A stretch of 64,000 nucleotides of DNA, from positions 2,191,134 through 2,255,133 of the forward strand of contig NZ_SODU01000001.1 in NCBI RefSeq assembly GCF_004366075.1, read 5' to 3'. Each line of letters opens with the position of its first letter. Within the stretch, counting starts at the first letter, position 1. This stretch comes from Kribbella pratensis (GTDB lineage: Bacteria; Actinomycetota; Actinomycetes; Propionibacteriales; Kribbellaceae). Made by a program: the position numbers and the translations under genes. Below, piece after piece: positions 8,687-18,098 of this stretch. A model generated the notes under the pieces. That model did no database searches. It had not been told where the DNA came from and saw nothing but the letters and a program-made list of their open reading frames with translations.

Positions 8687-9970
8687 ATGACTACTTCCGC
8701 TCGAGTGTTCAAGGCTGCCCTCGGCACGGCCGCGGTGTTCGGCGTCCTGGCGACTGGATTGTCGACGGCCGGCGCCGCACCGGTGCGCCTGCAAACGGCC
8801 GTGCAGGGCCTGCCGATCGGGGACGCCGATCTGGTCGAGACCCGGACCGACCGCACGCTGGCGCGCGGCGTGACGCTGACCCGGATCGTCCGTGGAACCG
8901 ACCCGGCGCCGGCCGACCAGATCAACACCACGCCGCGCGGCCCCTGGGTCGTCAACGTGCTCACGATCGACCCCCGGACGGCCGACGGCCACCTGAAGGC
9001 GACGTACGGCCCTGACCTGGCCCGCGTCGAGAAGACCTCGGACCTGGTGAAGTCGTCCGGCGCGCTGGCGGGCGTGAACGCGTCGTTCTTCACCTTCACC
9101 GCGAACCCGCAGTACCCGGGCGACCCGGTCGGGCTCGGCCTCTCCGACGGCAAGCTGCTCAGCGAGCCGCTCGCCGATCCGACCGAGGCCAACCTCGTGA
9201 TCGATGCCAAGAGCAACAGAGTGGTGACCGGCCATCTGCGCTGGACCGGCGCAGTCCGCAATCTATTCACCGGCGCTCAACTGCCGCTCGAGTTCCTCAA
9301 CCACCCGCCGGTGATCCCGGCCGCGTGTGCGACGCTCCCCGACCAGACCGCCTGCACGGTGCCGGGTGACGTCGTCCGGTTCACGCCCGAGTTCGCCGCC
9401 TCGACTCCGGCCGGCGCCGGCGTCGAGGTCGTACTCGACCGCCGCGGTTGCGTCGTCCGTACGTCGACCACGCGGGGTACGGCGCTCAGCCCTAGCCAGA
9501 CGTCAGTGCAGGCGACCGGCCAGGACACCGTCGCGCTCCTGAAGCTGGCAAAGGGCTGCCTGCGCACGGAGCTCGCGGTGTCGGACGAGAACGGCCGCAC
9601 GGTCCCGTTGCGCAGCGGCCTGTACGGCGTGACCGGTCGCTACCAGTTGACGAAGAACGGCGAGATCGTCGTACCGGACGGCACCGGAAGCTTCTTCGAT
9701 CGCAACCCGCGCACGATCGCCGGGACCACGCGCGGCGGCAAGATCGTTCTCGCCACCATCGACGGCCGCCAGACCACGAGCGTCGGCACCACGATGGACG
9801 AGACCGCCGCGGTAGCCAAGGCACTCGGCCTCTACGACGCCATCAACCTGGACGGCGGCGGCTCCACCGCGATGGCGCTCGGCGACGGCACCGTCGTCAA
9901 CCACCCGAGCAGCACCGGCGGCGCCGAGCGCGCAGTCGGCGACGCGATCGTCTTCGTCCCGAAGGGCTGA
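8687..9970 (+). CDS. Secreted phosphodiester glycosidase family protein
   Basis: 427 residues. A Sec signal peptide occupies about residues 1-31 (VLATGLSTAGAAP with an AXA site). The C-terminal half holds the NAGPA/phosphodiester glycosidase pattern: NPRTIAGTTRGGKIVLATIDGRQ followed by ETAAVAKALGLYDAINLDGGGSTAM. The latter DGGGST turn is characteristic of the family. These enzymes cleave a sugar-phosphodiester bond, as in uncovering mannose 6-phosphate or in teichoic acid-like polymers; the bacterial substrate is not known. A GGAGG ribosome binding site lies nine bases upstream of the ATG. Two cysteine pairs suggest a disulphide-bonded extracellular enzyme. Confidence 0.85.
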   Translation: MTTSARVFKAALGTAAVFGVLATGLSTAGAAPVRLQTAVQGLPIGDADLVETRTDRTLARGVTLTRIVRGTDPAPADQINTTPRGPWVVNVLTIDPRTADGHLKATYGPDLARVEKTSDLVKSSGALAGVNASFFTFTANPQYPGDPVGLGLSDGKLLSEPLADPTEANLVIDAKSNRVVTGHLRWTGAVRNLFTGAQLPLEFLNHPPVIPAACATLPDQTACTVPGDVVRFTPEFAASTPAGAGVEVVLDRRGCVVRTSTTRGTALSPSQTSVQATGQDTVALLKLAKGCLRTELAVSDENGRTVPLRSGLYGVTGRYQLTKNGEIVVPDGTGSFFDRNPRTIAGTTRGGKIVLATIDGRQTTSVGTTMDETAAVAKALGLYDAINLDGGGSTAMALGDGTVVNHPSSTGGAERAVGDAIVFVPKG

Positions 9971-9990
9971 ACCGGTAGTACGTTGAAAGC

Positions 9991-10524
9991 ATGCGACTGC
10001 TGCTGTTGGTGGCTGTGCTGATGAGCACGGCCGCCTGCGGCGGCGCCGGGTCCGGGAAGGAGCCTGCCGTGACCGCACCCTCGAGCATCACAGTGACCAG
10101 TCCGGCGTTCCGCGACGGCGAGACGATCCCGCGCAAGTACACCTGCGACGGCGAGGGGGTGCCGCCACCGCTCGCCTGGAAGGACATCCCGGCGAACTCC
10201 GGAGCGTTGGCTCTGGTCGTCGACGACCCCGATGCACCCCACGGCACGTTCACCCACTGGATCGTGCTCGACCTCGAAGCGGCTGCCGCCTCTCTGGCTG
10301 AAGGCGGCGTGTTGCCGGGCGTCAAGCAGGCGAAGAACTCCGCCGGTAGGACCGGGTACTACGGCCCCTGTCCGCCGAGCGGTACGCACCACTACCGCTT
10401 CACCGTCTACGCGTTGTCCGGCGCGACCGGCCTCCTGGACGGCGCCGGCCTCGACGAAGCATTGAAGGCGATCGACGCCAAGACCATCGCCCGCGGCCGG
10501 ATCACCGGCCTCTACTCCCGCTGA
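9991..10524 (+). CDS. YbhB/YbcL-type PEBP lipoprotein
   Basis: 177 residues. A lipoprotein signal with lipobox STAAC (Cys 16) is followed by a phosphatidylethanolamine-binding-protein domain. The ligand-site motif LVVDDPDAPHGTFTHWIVLDL and the later GYYGPCPPSGTHHYRFTVYAL are the two hallmark PEBP blocks. The bacterial YbhB-type proteins have no settled function. The gene follows the glycosidase by 20 bp and may share its mRNA. The protein should sit on the outer face of the cell membrane. Confidence 0.88.
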   Translation: MRLLLLVAVLMSTAACGGAGSGKEPAVTAPSSITVTSPAFRDGETIPRKYTCDGEGVPPPLAWKDIPANSGALALVVDDPDAPHGTFTHWIVLDLEAAAASLAEGGVLPGVKQAKNSAGRTGYYGPCPPSGTHHYRFTVYALSGATGLLDGAGLDEALKAIDAKTIARGRITGLYSR

Positions 10525-10557
10525 ACTTGCGTGATGCAGGTCACATCGAACGAGCCA

Positions 10558-10608
10558 TTGACGTTCTGACTACGTAGACAGAACCTGACTGCGTAGTCAC
10601 AACGTCAA
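10558..10608. promoter_or_regulatory. Nested operator palindromes upstream of the LacI gene
   Basis: Two palindromic sites with centres 19 bp apart, TGACTACGTAGACA (10567-10580) and TGACTGCGTAGTCA (10586-10599), are enclosed by an outer perfect 8-bp inverted repeat TTGACGTT/AACGTCAA (10558-10565, 10601-10608). The block ends 14 bp before the LacI start. Paired similar palindromes beside a LacI gene are typical autoregulatory operators. Confidence 0.6.
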
Positions 10609-10622
10609 GAGGTGGAGGCTCC

Positions 10623-11678
10623 ATGACCGTGGCGAAACCGGGCTCCGAGGACGGTCGGGCGCGCCGTCGTCCGGGGAGTACGGACGTCGCCCGGCTGGCC
10701 GGTGTCTCGCAGAAGACCGTGTCCCGGGTCGTCAACGGCGAGCCGTACGTCAAGGAGGAGGTCCGGCTCCGGGTTCAGGCCGCGATGCGGGAGCTCGGAT
10801 ACCGCCGCAACGACGCCGCGCGAGCGCTGAACTCCGGCCGCACCCAACGGATCGGCGTCGTCTGCCTCGGTACGGCGCTGTTCGGTCCGGCAACGCAGTT
10901 GGTGGCGATCGAACGCACCCTCCGCACCACCGGCTACTCGGTCAGCATCGTCAACACCCTCGAAGGCGACACCGTCGCCGACGCGATCGAGCACCTGCTG
11001 GTGCAGGGGGTGGACGGCATCATCTTGTCCGAACCGATCGACGAGGGCGGCGACGCCCGGCCGATCGACGTCGACATCCCGGTTCTCAGTTTCGGACGGC
11101 TCCCGGGTCTCACCGCGAAGCCGAGCCTGGACACCGGCGGCGACAACGTCGACGCCGGCCGGGCCGCGACCGAACATCTGCTCGGCCTCGGACACCGGAC
11201 GGTCTGGCACGTCGCCGGCCCGCATCGCTGGTGGGCCGCCCGGGAACGGATGGCCGGCTGGCGACAGGCCCTCGCCGACGCCGGCGCCCCGGAACCACCC
11301 GTGCTGGAAGGTGATTGGCTTCCCGCTTCGGGCTACGCGGCCGGTCAGCAACTGGCAGCCGACGACGACGTCACCGCGATCTTCGTCGCCAACGACGACA
11401 TGGCCATCGGTGTGCTGCGCGCGCTGACCGAGGCCGGCCGATCGGTCCCCGGCGACGTCAGCATCGTCGGATTCGACGACATCCCGACGGCGGCGTTCCT
11501 GACACCCCCACTGACCACCGTCCCGCAGGACTTCGACCTCCATGTCGCCCGCGGGATCGCCAACCTCGTCAAGGAGATCGAGTCGCCCACCGGCGACCGG
11601 TCTCCCGCGCCGGAGCGACCATCACTCCGGCTGGTCATCCGCCACTCCACTGCCGCTCCACCCGAGCGGCACCGCTGA
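10623..11678 (+). CDS. LacI family transcriptional regulator of the galactoside operon
   Basis: 351 residues. The N-terminal helix-turn-helix STDVARLAGVSQKTVSRVVNGEPYVKEEVRLRVQAAMRELGYRRN (about residues 19-62) includes the hinge helix NDAARALNSGRT. A periplasmic-binding-protein-like effector domain follows, with the usual IFVANDDMAIGVLRAL and VSIVGFDDIPTAAFLTPPLTTV blocks. The effector is probably a galactoside or another sugar taken up by the neighbouring ABC transporter. A good GGTGGAGG ribosome binding site is present, and palindromic operators lie upstream. It is followed by the ABC/GH42 operon in the same direction after a 93-bp gap that may hold the operon promoter. Confidence 0.93.
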   Translation: MTVAKPGSEDGRARRRPGSTDVARLAGVSQKTVSRVVNGEPYVKEEVRLRVQAAMRELGYRRNDAARALNSGRTQRIGVVCLGTALFGPATQLVAIERTLRTTGYSVSIVNTLEGDTVADAIEHLLVQGVDGIILSEPIDEGGDARPIDVDIPVLSFGRLPGLTAKPSLDTGGDNVDAGRAATEHLLGLGHRTVWHVAGPHRWWAARERMAGWRQALADAGAPEPPVLEGDWLPASGYAAGQQLAADDDVTAIFVANDDMAIGVLRALTEAGRSVPGDVSIVGFDDIPTAAFLTPPLTTVPQDFDLHVARGIANLVKEIESPTGDRSPAPERPSLRLVIRHSTAAPPERHR

Positions 11679-11771
11679 ACCGACACGTCTGCCCTGAGGG
11701 GCGGTCCGCACCGGCCGGCCGAGGCCGCGATCCCGGGTGAAGTTTGCTCAGATCCCAAGGAGTTGTTCCAC

Positions 11772-13154
11772 GTGTTCCGTTTCCAACGCACATCCCTGCG
11801 GCGCCGAGTCGCGCTCGCCGCGGCGCTCGTCCTGAGCGGCAGTCTCGCCCTGGCCGCCTGCGGCGGTGGCGGTGACAGCTCCGGCGGTCAGCCCGCGGCG
11901 GCCAAGACCGTCAGCCAGGCCGACATCGACAAGGCCATGTCCACGCCTACCGACCTCACCTTCTGGACCTGGGTGCCGAACATCCAGAAGGAAGTCGACC
12001 TGTTCCAGAAGAAGTACCCCGCGATCAAGGTGAAGGTGGTCAACGCCGGGCAGGGCGGACCGCAGTACACCAAGCTGCGCACGGCTCTGAAAGCCAAGGC
12101 CGGCTTCCCGGACGCCGTTCAGATCGAGTTCCAGTACATCCCGACGTTCTCGCTCACCAAGAGCCTGATGGACCTGCGCCCGTACGGCGCCGAGGCGCTG
12201 AAGGACAAGTTCGTCGGGTGGACCTGGCAGCAGGTGGTCGGCTCCAACGGCGAGGTCTGGGCGGTCCCGCAGGACAGCGGACCGATGGGGATGCTCTACC
12301 GCAAGGACATCTTCGACAAGTACGGCATCGCCGTACCCAAGACGTGGGACGAGTTCGCGGCGGCGGCCCGCAAGTTGCACGCCGCGGATCCCAAGCTCTA
12401 CCTGACGAACCTCGCGCAGAGCCAGGCCGGCGTGTGGTTCGGCCTGCTCTGGCAGGCCGGCGTGAAGCCGTTCGAGAACACCGGTGCCGACTCGGTCAAG
12501 GTCGATCTGAACGGTGCGGAATCCAAGAAGGTCGCCGACTACTGGAGCGGACTGATCAAGGACGGCTCGGTCTCGACCGACGCCGACTTCAACGACCAGT
12601 GGTACCAGGCGCTGAACCGCGGCAAGTACGCCACCTGGATCACCGCGGCGTGGGGCCCGGTCTTCCTCGAAGGCAGTGCGAAGGCGACCAGCGGCAAGTG
12701 GCGCGCGGCGCCGCTCCCGCAATGGGAGGCGGGCAAGAACGTCTCCGGCAACTGGGGCGGCTCCACGACCGCGGTGGTGCAGGGGACGAAGAACCCGATC
12801 GCGGCGGCGAAGCTGGCCGAGTTCATCAACACCGATCCCGAGTCGACGAAGATGTTCGCGACCCAGCAGTTCCTCTTCCCGGTGACGAAGTCCCTGTTGG
12901 CCGACACCTCGTTCGTCGACCGCCCGCTGCCCTTCTACGGTGGCCAGACGGTGAACAAGCTGTTCGCGGGGATCAGCGACACCGTGGACACGAAGTTCCA
13001 GTGGCCGCCGTTCCTGGACCAGGCCTACAGCGACTGGGGCGAGACCGTCGGTAAGTCGTTCGCGAACAAGAGCGATACCAGCACCGCCCTCGACCAGTGG
13101 CAGGACCGGACCACGAAGTACGCGAAGAACCAGGGCTTCAAGGTCGAGCAATGA
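11772..13154 (+). CDS. Sugar ABC transporter substrate-binding lipoprotein (CUT1)
   Basis: 460 residues from the GTG at 11772. An AAGGAG ribosome binding site sits nine bases upstream, whereas the in-frame TTG at 11763 directly abuts it. The signal peptide ends in a lipobox LALAAC followed by a flexible GGGGDSSGG linker. The body has the type 1 solute-binding pattern: [53 protein letters not shown] and a [15 protein letters not shown] segment. It captures the sugar outside the membrane for the two permeases encoded next. Neighbouring GH42 suggests galactosides. No ATPase is encoded here, so a shared MsiK-type ATPase elsewhere is likely. Confidence 0.93.
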   Translation: MFRFQRTSLRRRVALAAALVLSGSLALAACGGGGDSSGGQPAAAKTVSQADIDKAMSTPTDLTFWTWVPNIQKEVDLFQKKYPAIKVKVVNAGQGGPQYTKLRTALKAKAGFPDAVQIEFQYIPTFSLTKSLMDLRPYGAEALKDKFVGWTWQQVVGSNGEVWAVPQDSGPMGMLYRKDIFDKYGIAVPKTWDEFAAAARKLHAADPKLYLTNLAQSQAGVWFGLLWQAGVKPFENTGADSVKVDLNGAESKKVADYWSGLIKDGSVSTDADFNDQWYQALNRGKYATWITAAWGPVFLEGSAKATSGKWRAAPLPQWEAGKNVSGNWGGSTTAVVQGTKNPIAAAKLAEFINTDPESTKMFATQQFLFPVTKSLLADTSFVDRPLPFYGGQTVNKLFAGISDTVDTKFQWPPFLDQAYSDWGETVGKSFANKSDTSTALDQWQDRTTKYAKNQGFKVEQ

Positions 13155-14092
13155 GCGTCAACACGACCGATCGGCTCGGCGCGCGGGCGCCGAGCCGGGC
13201 CGACGTACGCCGGCGGGCGCGCGGCGTGAGCCACGCCCGCACGGGCTACCTCTTCGTCGCGCCGTTCATGCTGGTCTTCCTGGGCCTGCTGGTGTTGCCG
13301 CTCGCGTACGCGGCGTACCTGAGCCTGTTCCAGGAGCGGCTGATCGGCGGCACGGTGTTCGCCGGGCTCGGCAACTACACCCGGGCGCTCACGGATCCGC
13401 GGTTGCTGCACGGAGTCGGCCGGGTCGGGCTGTTCTTCCTGATCCAGGTGCCGATCATGCTCGCGATCGCGTTGTTCGCGGCGCTGGCCATCGACAGCGG
13501 GCTGCTCCGGGTGGCGAAGGGCTTCCGGCTCGGCATCTTCCTGCCGTACGCCGTCCCAGCCGTGGTCGCCACCTTGATGTGGGGCTACCTCTACGGCCAG
13601 GACTTCGGTCTGTTCGCCCAACTGGCAGACAAGCTGAGCCTGTCGCCACCGAAGTTCCTCAGCAGCGATTGGATGCTCGGCTCCATCGCGAACATCGTCA
13701 CCTGGGAGTTCACCGGCTACAACATGATCATCCTGTACGCCGCTCTGCGGGCCGTACCGCACGACCTGTACGAGGCCGCCGCGGTGGACGGCGCCGGGGC
13801 GATCCGGACGGCGTGGAGCATCAAGATCCCGGCGCTCCGGCCGGCCCTGCTGGTCTGCCTGATCTTCTCGGTCATCGGCAGCTTCCAGCTGTTCAGCGAG
13901 CCACAGCTGATGCAGCGGCTCGCGCCCAGCGTCATCGACGGCGGCTACACACCGAACCTCTACGGGTACACCCTGGCCTTCACGGGTCAGGAGGTGAACT
14001 ACGCCGCGACGGTCTCGTTCCTGCTCGGCGCCGTCATCGTCGTCGTGTCGTACGCCGTTCTGTTCGTCACGACCCGAAGGAGCCGGTCATGA
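13151..14092 (+). CDS. Sugar ABC transporter permease (first subunit)
   Basis: 313 residues from the ATG at 13151, which overlaps the stop of the binding-protein gene (ATGA). About six membrane helices follow a basic cytoplasmic N-terminus. The EAA coupling loop is the segment [29 protein letters not shown], the contact site for the ATPase. It corresponds to the MalF/LacF-type subunit of CUT1 importers. It overlaps the second permease by the same four-base junction, so the three components should be made in fixed ratio. Confidence 0.93.
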   Translation: MSVNTTDRLGARAPSRADVRRRARGVSHARTGYLFVAPFMLVFLGLLVLPLAYAAYLSLFQERLIGGTVFAGLGNYTRALTDPRLLHGVGRVGLFFLIQVPIMLAIALFAALAIDSGLLRVAKGFRLGIFLPYAVPAVVATLMWGYLYGQDFGLFAQLADKLSLSPPKFLSSDWMLGSIANIVTWEFTGYNMIILYAALRAVPHDLYEAAAVDGAGAIRTAWSIKIPALRPALLVCLIFSVIGSFQLFSEPQLMQRLAPSVIDGGYTPNLYGYTLAFTGQEVNYAATVSFLLGAVIVVVSYAVLFVTTRRSRS

Positions 14093-14940
14093 GGGCACGA
14101 CACAGCAACGTGCTGACCATCTGCATGGTGGCGTTGCTGATCTACTTCCTGCTGCCGTTGTTCTGGTTGTTCGTGGCCTCGACCAAGACGGTGGGCAACC
14201 TGTTCTCGAGCTTCGGCCTGTGGTTCGCCGACGACTTCTCGCTGTGGTCCAACATCCGCGCCACCGTGACGAACGGCGACTGGGTGTTTTCCCGCTGGAT
14301 GGCCAACACCGTCTTCTACTCGGTGGTCAGCGCGGGCGGGGCGGCGTTCCTGTGTGCGCTCGCCGGGTACGGCTTCGCCAAGTACCGGTTCCGGGGGAAC
14401 GCCGCGATGTCCGGGCTCGTGCTCGGTGCGATCATGGTGCCGACCACGGCCCTCGCGATCCCGACGTACCTGCTGTTCAGCAAGGCCGGGCTGGTGAACA
14501 CGCCGTGGGCGATCATCCTGCCGTCACTGGTCAGCCCGTTCGGCCTGTTCCTGATGCGCATCTATGCCCAGGACGCGGTTCCGGACGGGATCATCGAGGC
14601 CGCGCGGATCGACGGGGCGGGTGAGTTCCGCATCTTCTTCCAGGTCGCGGCCCGGATGCTTGCCCCGGGCATCGTCACGGTGGTGCTGTTCACGCTGGTC
14701 GCGACCTGGAACAACTACTTCCTGCCGCTCATCATGCTCAACAACCCCGACCTGTACCCGGTCACGGTGGGGCTCGCGCAGTGGTCGTCTCAGGCCGGTG
14801 CCGGCGGCGGGACGACCGGTGCAGTGCTGTCCCTGGTGATCACCGGTTCGTTCCTGTCGGTGATCCCGCTGATCGCCGCGTTCCTGCTGCTGCAGCGGTA
14901 CTGGCAGTCGGGGCTGGCCTCCGGCGGCATCAAAGCCTGA
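14089..14940 (+). CDS. Sugar ABC transporter permease (second subunit)
   Basis: 283 residues from the ATG at 14089 (ATGA overlap with the first permease; a GAAGGAG site lies upstream). The MalG-type architecture has six helices: LLIYFLLPLFWLFVASTK opens the protein, and the EAA loop is IIEAARIDGAGEFRIFFQVAARMLAPGI. It forms the transmembrane channel with the first permease. The reading frame is open far upstream, but that part is out of frame with the real first permease and is a shadow. Confidence 0.93.
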   Translation: MRARHSNVLTICMVALLIYFLLPLFWLFVASTKTVGNLFSSFGLWFADDFSLWSNIRATVTNGDWVFSRWMANTVFYSVVSAGGAAFLCALAGYGFAKYRFRGNAAMSGLVLGAIMVPTTALAIPTYLLFSKAGLVNTPWAIILPSLVSPFGLFLMRIYAQDAVPDGIIEAARIDGAGEFRIFFQVAARMLAPGIVTVVLFTLVATWNNYFLPLIMLNNPDLYPVTVGLAQWSSQAGAGGGTTGAVLSLVITGSFLSVIPLIAAFLLLQRYWQSGLASGGIKA

Positions 14941-14967
14941 TTCCCTTCTAAATTTGGAGAAACTACT

Positions 14968-17016
14968 GTGCACGAACGTGTGCTTTTCGGAGCTGCGTAC
15001 TACCACGAATATCAACCGAACGACCGGCTCGAGCTCGATCTCGACCTGATGGCCGAGGCGCGGTTCTCGGTGATCCGCGTGGGCGAGTCGGTGTGGTCGA
15101 CATGGGAGCCGGAGAACGGGCGGTTCGACCTGGACTGGCTGCAGCCTGTTCTCGACGGCGCGCATTCCCGCGGTATCGCGGTGCTGCTCGGCACCCCGAC
15201 GTACGCCGTCCCGCCGTGGCTGGCCCGCCTGTACCCGGAGATCACCGGGGAGCGTAAGACGGGTCAGCGGATCGGGTGGGGCGCGCGGCAGGAGGTGGAC
15301 TTCACTCACCCCGGCTTCCGCTTCCACGCCGAGCGGGTGATCCGCAAGATCGTGGAACGGTACGCCGATCACCCGGCGGTCATCGGCTATCAGGTCGACA
15401 ACGAGCCGGGCAACGAGTTGCTGCACAATCACGGCGTGTTCCAGCGGTTCGTGGACAGCCTGCGGCACAAGTACGGTGACGTGCAGACGCTGAACGACGA
15501 GTGGGGTCTCGTCTACTGGTCGCACCGGCTGTCGGACTGGGCCGACCTGTGGACGCCGGACGGCAACGTGCAGCCGCAGTACGACGTCGCGTGGCGGCAG
15601 TTCCAGGCGGACCAGACGACCGAGTTCATCGGCTGGCAGGCCGACATCGTCCGCGAGTACGCTCGTCCGGACCAGTTTGTGACCACCTGCATCGCCTACG
15701 ACCGCCCTGCCGTCGCCGACGACGAGCTGGTACGACGCCTCGACCTGACGGCGGGGAACCCGTACTACTCCATGCAGGACGGACTGCAGCACCCGCACGC
15801 CGGGTCGGCCAGCCAGGGCTGGACCACCAACGGCACCTGGGCGCTCTATCTCAGCGCGGACCGGATGTACTCGTCCAAGCAGAGCCCCTTCCTCGTCACC
15901 GAGACCAACGCCCAGGCGATCGGCGCCCCGTGGCAGAACCGCCCGGCGTACGACGGCCAGTGGCGGCAGGCCGCGTGGGCGCTCGTGTCACGTGGCGCCA
16001 AGATGATCGAGTACTGGCACTGGCACACGCTGCACTTCGGCACGGAGACGTACTGGGGCGGAGTCCTCCCCCACAGCGGGCAGCCGGGCCGCATGTACCG
16101 GGAGGTCACGCAACTCGGTGCCGAGTTCGAGGCCGCCGGCTCACTCGTCGCCGACCTCACTCCGGACAGCGACGTGACGATGCTCTACTCGACGCCGAGC
16201 AAGTGGCTGATGCAGAAGTACCCGGCGCTCGCGCACGCGGACGGCAGCCCGGACGAGCGTTCGTACCACGGGTTCTTCGATGCCTTCTATCGTGGGGCTT
16301 TCGACGCCGGTCTGCAGGTCCGCATCCTGCACACGAGCCAGTTCACCGGCTCGGTGCAGGACGCCCCGGTTCTCGTCGTACCGGCGCTCTACCTGGCCGA
16401 CACCGAACTGCTGGACCAACTGGTCGCGTACGCCGAGGCTGGTGGGCACCTGGTCGTCGGACCGCGCACCGGGTATGCCGATCACGAGGCACGCGCGCGC
16501 ACGGACGTACAGCCGGCCAAGCTCGCCGCCGCAGCCGGCGTCTGGTACGACGAGTTCAGCAACGTCAGCGTGGACGTACCAGTACGCGGCACCGGTCTGG
16601 AACTGGGCACCGGCGCCGCAGGGAGCCGCTGGATCGATGGGCTCACCGTCGACGGCGCCGACGTACTGGTGGGTTACGACGACCCGCATTTCGGGCGGTG
16701 GCCGGCGATCACCTCGCGGGCACACGGCTCCGGCCGGATCACGTACGTCGGCACCGTGCCGAACCCGGCCTTGTCCGCGGCGCTGTTCCGGTGGATCAAA
16801 CCCGCGGCCTGGACCGATCTGCCGGCCGGGGTGACCGTCACCTCCGCGACCAGTGCGGATGGCCGGCGGATCCGGTTCGTCCACAACTGGTCGTGGGACA
16901 GCGTCGACCTCAAGCTGCCCGGGCCGGCTCACGACGTACTCGCGAACCAGCCGACCAACGGCAAGCTGGACCTCGGCCCCTGGGACGTGCGGGTGCTCGT
17001 CGAGCCGGATCAGTAG
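14968..17016 (+). CDS. GH42 beta-galactosidase
   Basis: 682 residues from a GTG at 14968. Retaining glycoside hydrolase of family 42 with a TIM barrel. The acid/base catalyst is Glu146 in GYQVDNEPGNE and the nucleophile is Glu312 in FLVTETNAQA. The N-terminus FGAAYYHEYQP is the classic GH42 opening. The barrel is followed by a trimerisation domain (VLVVPALYLADTELL region) and a C-terminal beta domain. There is no signal peptide, so it acts in the cytosol on imported beta-galactosides (or beta-linked arabinosides). It is the last gene of the LacI-linked ABC operon and overlaps the convergent lipoprotein gene by 7 bp. Confidence 0.95.
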   Translation: MHERVLFGAAYYHEYQPNDRLELDLDLMAEARFSVIRVGESVWSTWEPENGRFDLDWLQPVLDGAHSRGIAVLLGTPTYAVPPWLARLYPEITGERKTGQRIGWGARQEVDFTHPGFRFHAERVIRKIVERYADHPAVIGYQVDNEPGNELLHNHGVFQRFVDSLRHKYGDVQTLNDEWGLVYWSHRLSDWADLWTPDGNVQPQYDVAWRQFQADQTTEFIGWQADIVREYARPDQFVTTCIAYDRPAVADDELVRRLDLTAGNPYYSMQDGLQHPHAGSASQGWTTNGTWALYLSADRMYSSKQSPFLVTETNAQAIGAPWQNRPAYDGQWRQAAWALVSRGAKMIEYWHWHTLHFGTETYWGGVLPHSGQPGRMYREVTQLGAEFEAAGSLVADLTPDSDVTMLYSTPSKWLMQKYPALAHADGSPDERSYHGFFDAFYRGAFDAGLQVRILHTSQFTGSVQDAPVLVVPALYLADTELLDQLVAYAEAGGHLVVGPRTGYADHEARARTDVQPAKLAAAAGVWYDEFSNVSVDVPVRGTGLELGTGAAGSRWIDGLTVDGADVLVGYDDPHFGRWPAITSRAHGSGRITYVGTVPNPALSAALFRWIKPAAWTDLPAGVTVTSATSADGRRIRFVHNWSWDSVDLKLPGPAHDVLANQPTNGKLDLGPWDVRVLVEPDQ

Positions 17017-17510
17017 CCGTTGCCGTAGCCGCCGCCGTCCGACGACGAAGGAGCCTGCGTAGGGGCGGCGGCTGTGGTGGTTGCGGCGTGCCAGGTGAAG
17101 TCGACACCGGAGAACGCGTCGGCGAGGTTGTTGCCCTTGGCCTCGCCGGCGGCGGTGTCGAGTTTGAAGGTGTAGAGCGGCTTGCCCTGGAAGGTGAGCT
17201 GCTCCGCACCGGTGTCGGAGCGCTTGATCGTGGCCAAGCCCTTCACAGCCTGCGGGTCGCCGGTCGCGGGCATCCAGAAGCTCAGGCAGCTGGTGGTGCA
17301 CTTGATCGCGCCGCCGGCCTCCTGGTCGGCGAAGTACAACGTCTTCCCGGAGGCGTCGACCAGCGTCTGACCGACACCGCTGACGTCCTTCACCGAGACG
17401 GCGGCCGCCGCGGGGGCGCCACCACCGGAAGGTTGCGCGTCGGCACCGCAGGCGGTGAGCGCGCCGAGCGCCGCCACCGTTGCTCCTAGCAACAAGATTT
17501 TGGTTTTCAT
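17010..17510 (-). CDS. Lipoprotein with 'secreted repeat' (PF03640-type) domains
   Basis: 166 residues from the ATG at 17510. The signal ends in a lipobox (LGALTAC). Two copies of the short secreted repeat are visible: QTLVDASGKTLYFADQE with SCLSFWMP, and QLTFQGKPLYTFKLDTAAGE. The C-terminus is GGGYGNGY. Members of this family are small surface lipoproteins of unknown role. The upstream GGGGGAGAGGAGA stretch is the ribosome binding site. The gene is divergent from an ECF sigma gene and has a promoter matching that of the sigma gene itself, so it is probably a member of the sigma factor's own regulon. Confidence 0.9.
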   Translation of the reverse strand: MKTKILLLGATVAALGALTACGADAQPSGGGAPAAAAVSVKDVSGVGQTLVDASGKTLYFADQEAGGAIKCTTSCLSFWMPATGDPQAVKGLATIKRSDTGAEQLTFQGKPLYTFKLDTAAGEAKGNNLADAFSGVDFTWHAATTTAAAPTQAPSSSDGGGYGNGY

Positions 17511-17532
17511 CGAGATCTCCTCTCCCCCACAG

Positions 17533-17588
17533 ATACGCGAGATCCGGCCCGGCGGTTCAGTTGAACCTTTCACCGCCGTACCGCGTAT
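17533..17588. promoter_or_regulatory. Bidirectional ECF-type promoter with shared palindromic -35
   Basis: The palindrome GGTTCAGTTGAACC (17554-17567) supplies a TGAACC -35 element on each strand. On the plus strand a 16-base spacer leads to CGTAT (17584-17588). On the minus strand a spacer of exactly the same length leads to CGTAT (17537-17533). The plus-strand element drives the ECF sigma gene, whose GTG lies ten bases after the -10 box. The minus-strand element drives the lipoprotein gene. The AAC...CGT layout is the known ECF promoter form. Confidence 0.8.
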
Positions 17589-17597
17589 TCCCTGGGT

Positions 17598-18098
17598 GTG
17601 GATGACGACACGGTGATCCGCGCGCTGTACGACAAGTACCGGCGGCCGCTGTTCGGGTATGTCCTGCGCTCCGTGGGCGACCGGCAGTACGCCGAGGACA
17701 TCGTGCAGGAGACGATGACGCGCGCCTGGACGCATGCGGCCGACCTGGACCCGGACCGGGCCGGGCGCTGGCTGTTCACGGTCGCCCGCAACCTGGTGAT
17801 CTCCGGGCGCCGCAGGCAGACCGCGCGGGCGACGGAGGTGCCGATCGAGGACCGCGAGTTCCCGGCGCTCGGCGACGACATCGATCGTGTGCTGCAGGTC
17901 TGGCAGGTGATCGACGTACTGCGGGGACTCAGTAAGGACCACCGGCAGGTGATCGTCGAACTGTTCTACCGCCGGCTCACCGTCAACGAGGCGGCCGCTG
18001 TCCTCGGTGTACCGCCGGGAACGGTGAAGTCGCGCAGCTACTACGCACTGCACGCGTTGCGCGCCGCGCTGGAGGAACGAGGAGTGACTGGCTCATGA
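17598..18098 (+). CDS. ECF RNA polymerase sigma factor
   Basis: 166 residues from a GTG. Region 2 is YDKYRRPLFGYVLRSVGDRQYAEDIVQETMTRAWTH, with WLFTVARNLVISGRRR completing -10 recognition. Region 4 is LSKDHRQVIVELFYRRLTVNEAAAVLGVPPGTVKSRSYYALHALRAAL, the -35 binding helix-turn-helix. The short inter-domain linker and lack of extra domains mark a simple ECF factor of the SigK-like type. It overlaps the anti-sigma gene (ATGA). The GTG lies so close to the -10 box that the mRNA would have little or no leader. Autoregulation is indicated by the bidirectional promoter. Confidence 0.93.
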   Translation: MDDDTVIRALYDKYRRPLFGYVLRSVGDRQYAEDIVQETMTRAWTHAADLDPDRAGRWLFTVARNLVISGRRRQTARATEVPIEDREFPALGDDIDRVLQVWQVIDVLRGLSKDHRQVIVELFYRRLTVNEAAAVLGVPPGTVKSRSYYALHALRAALEERGVTGS

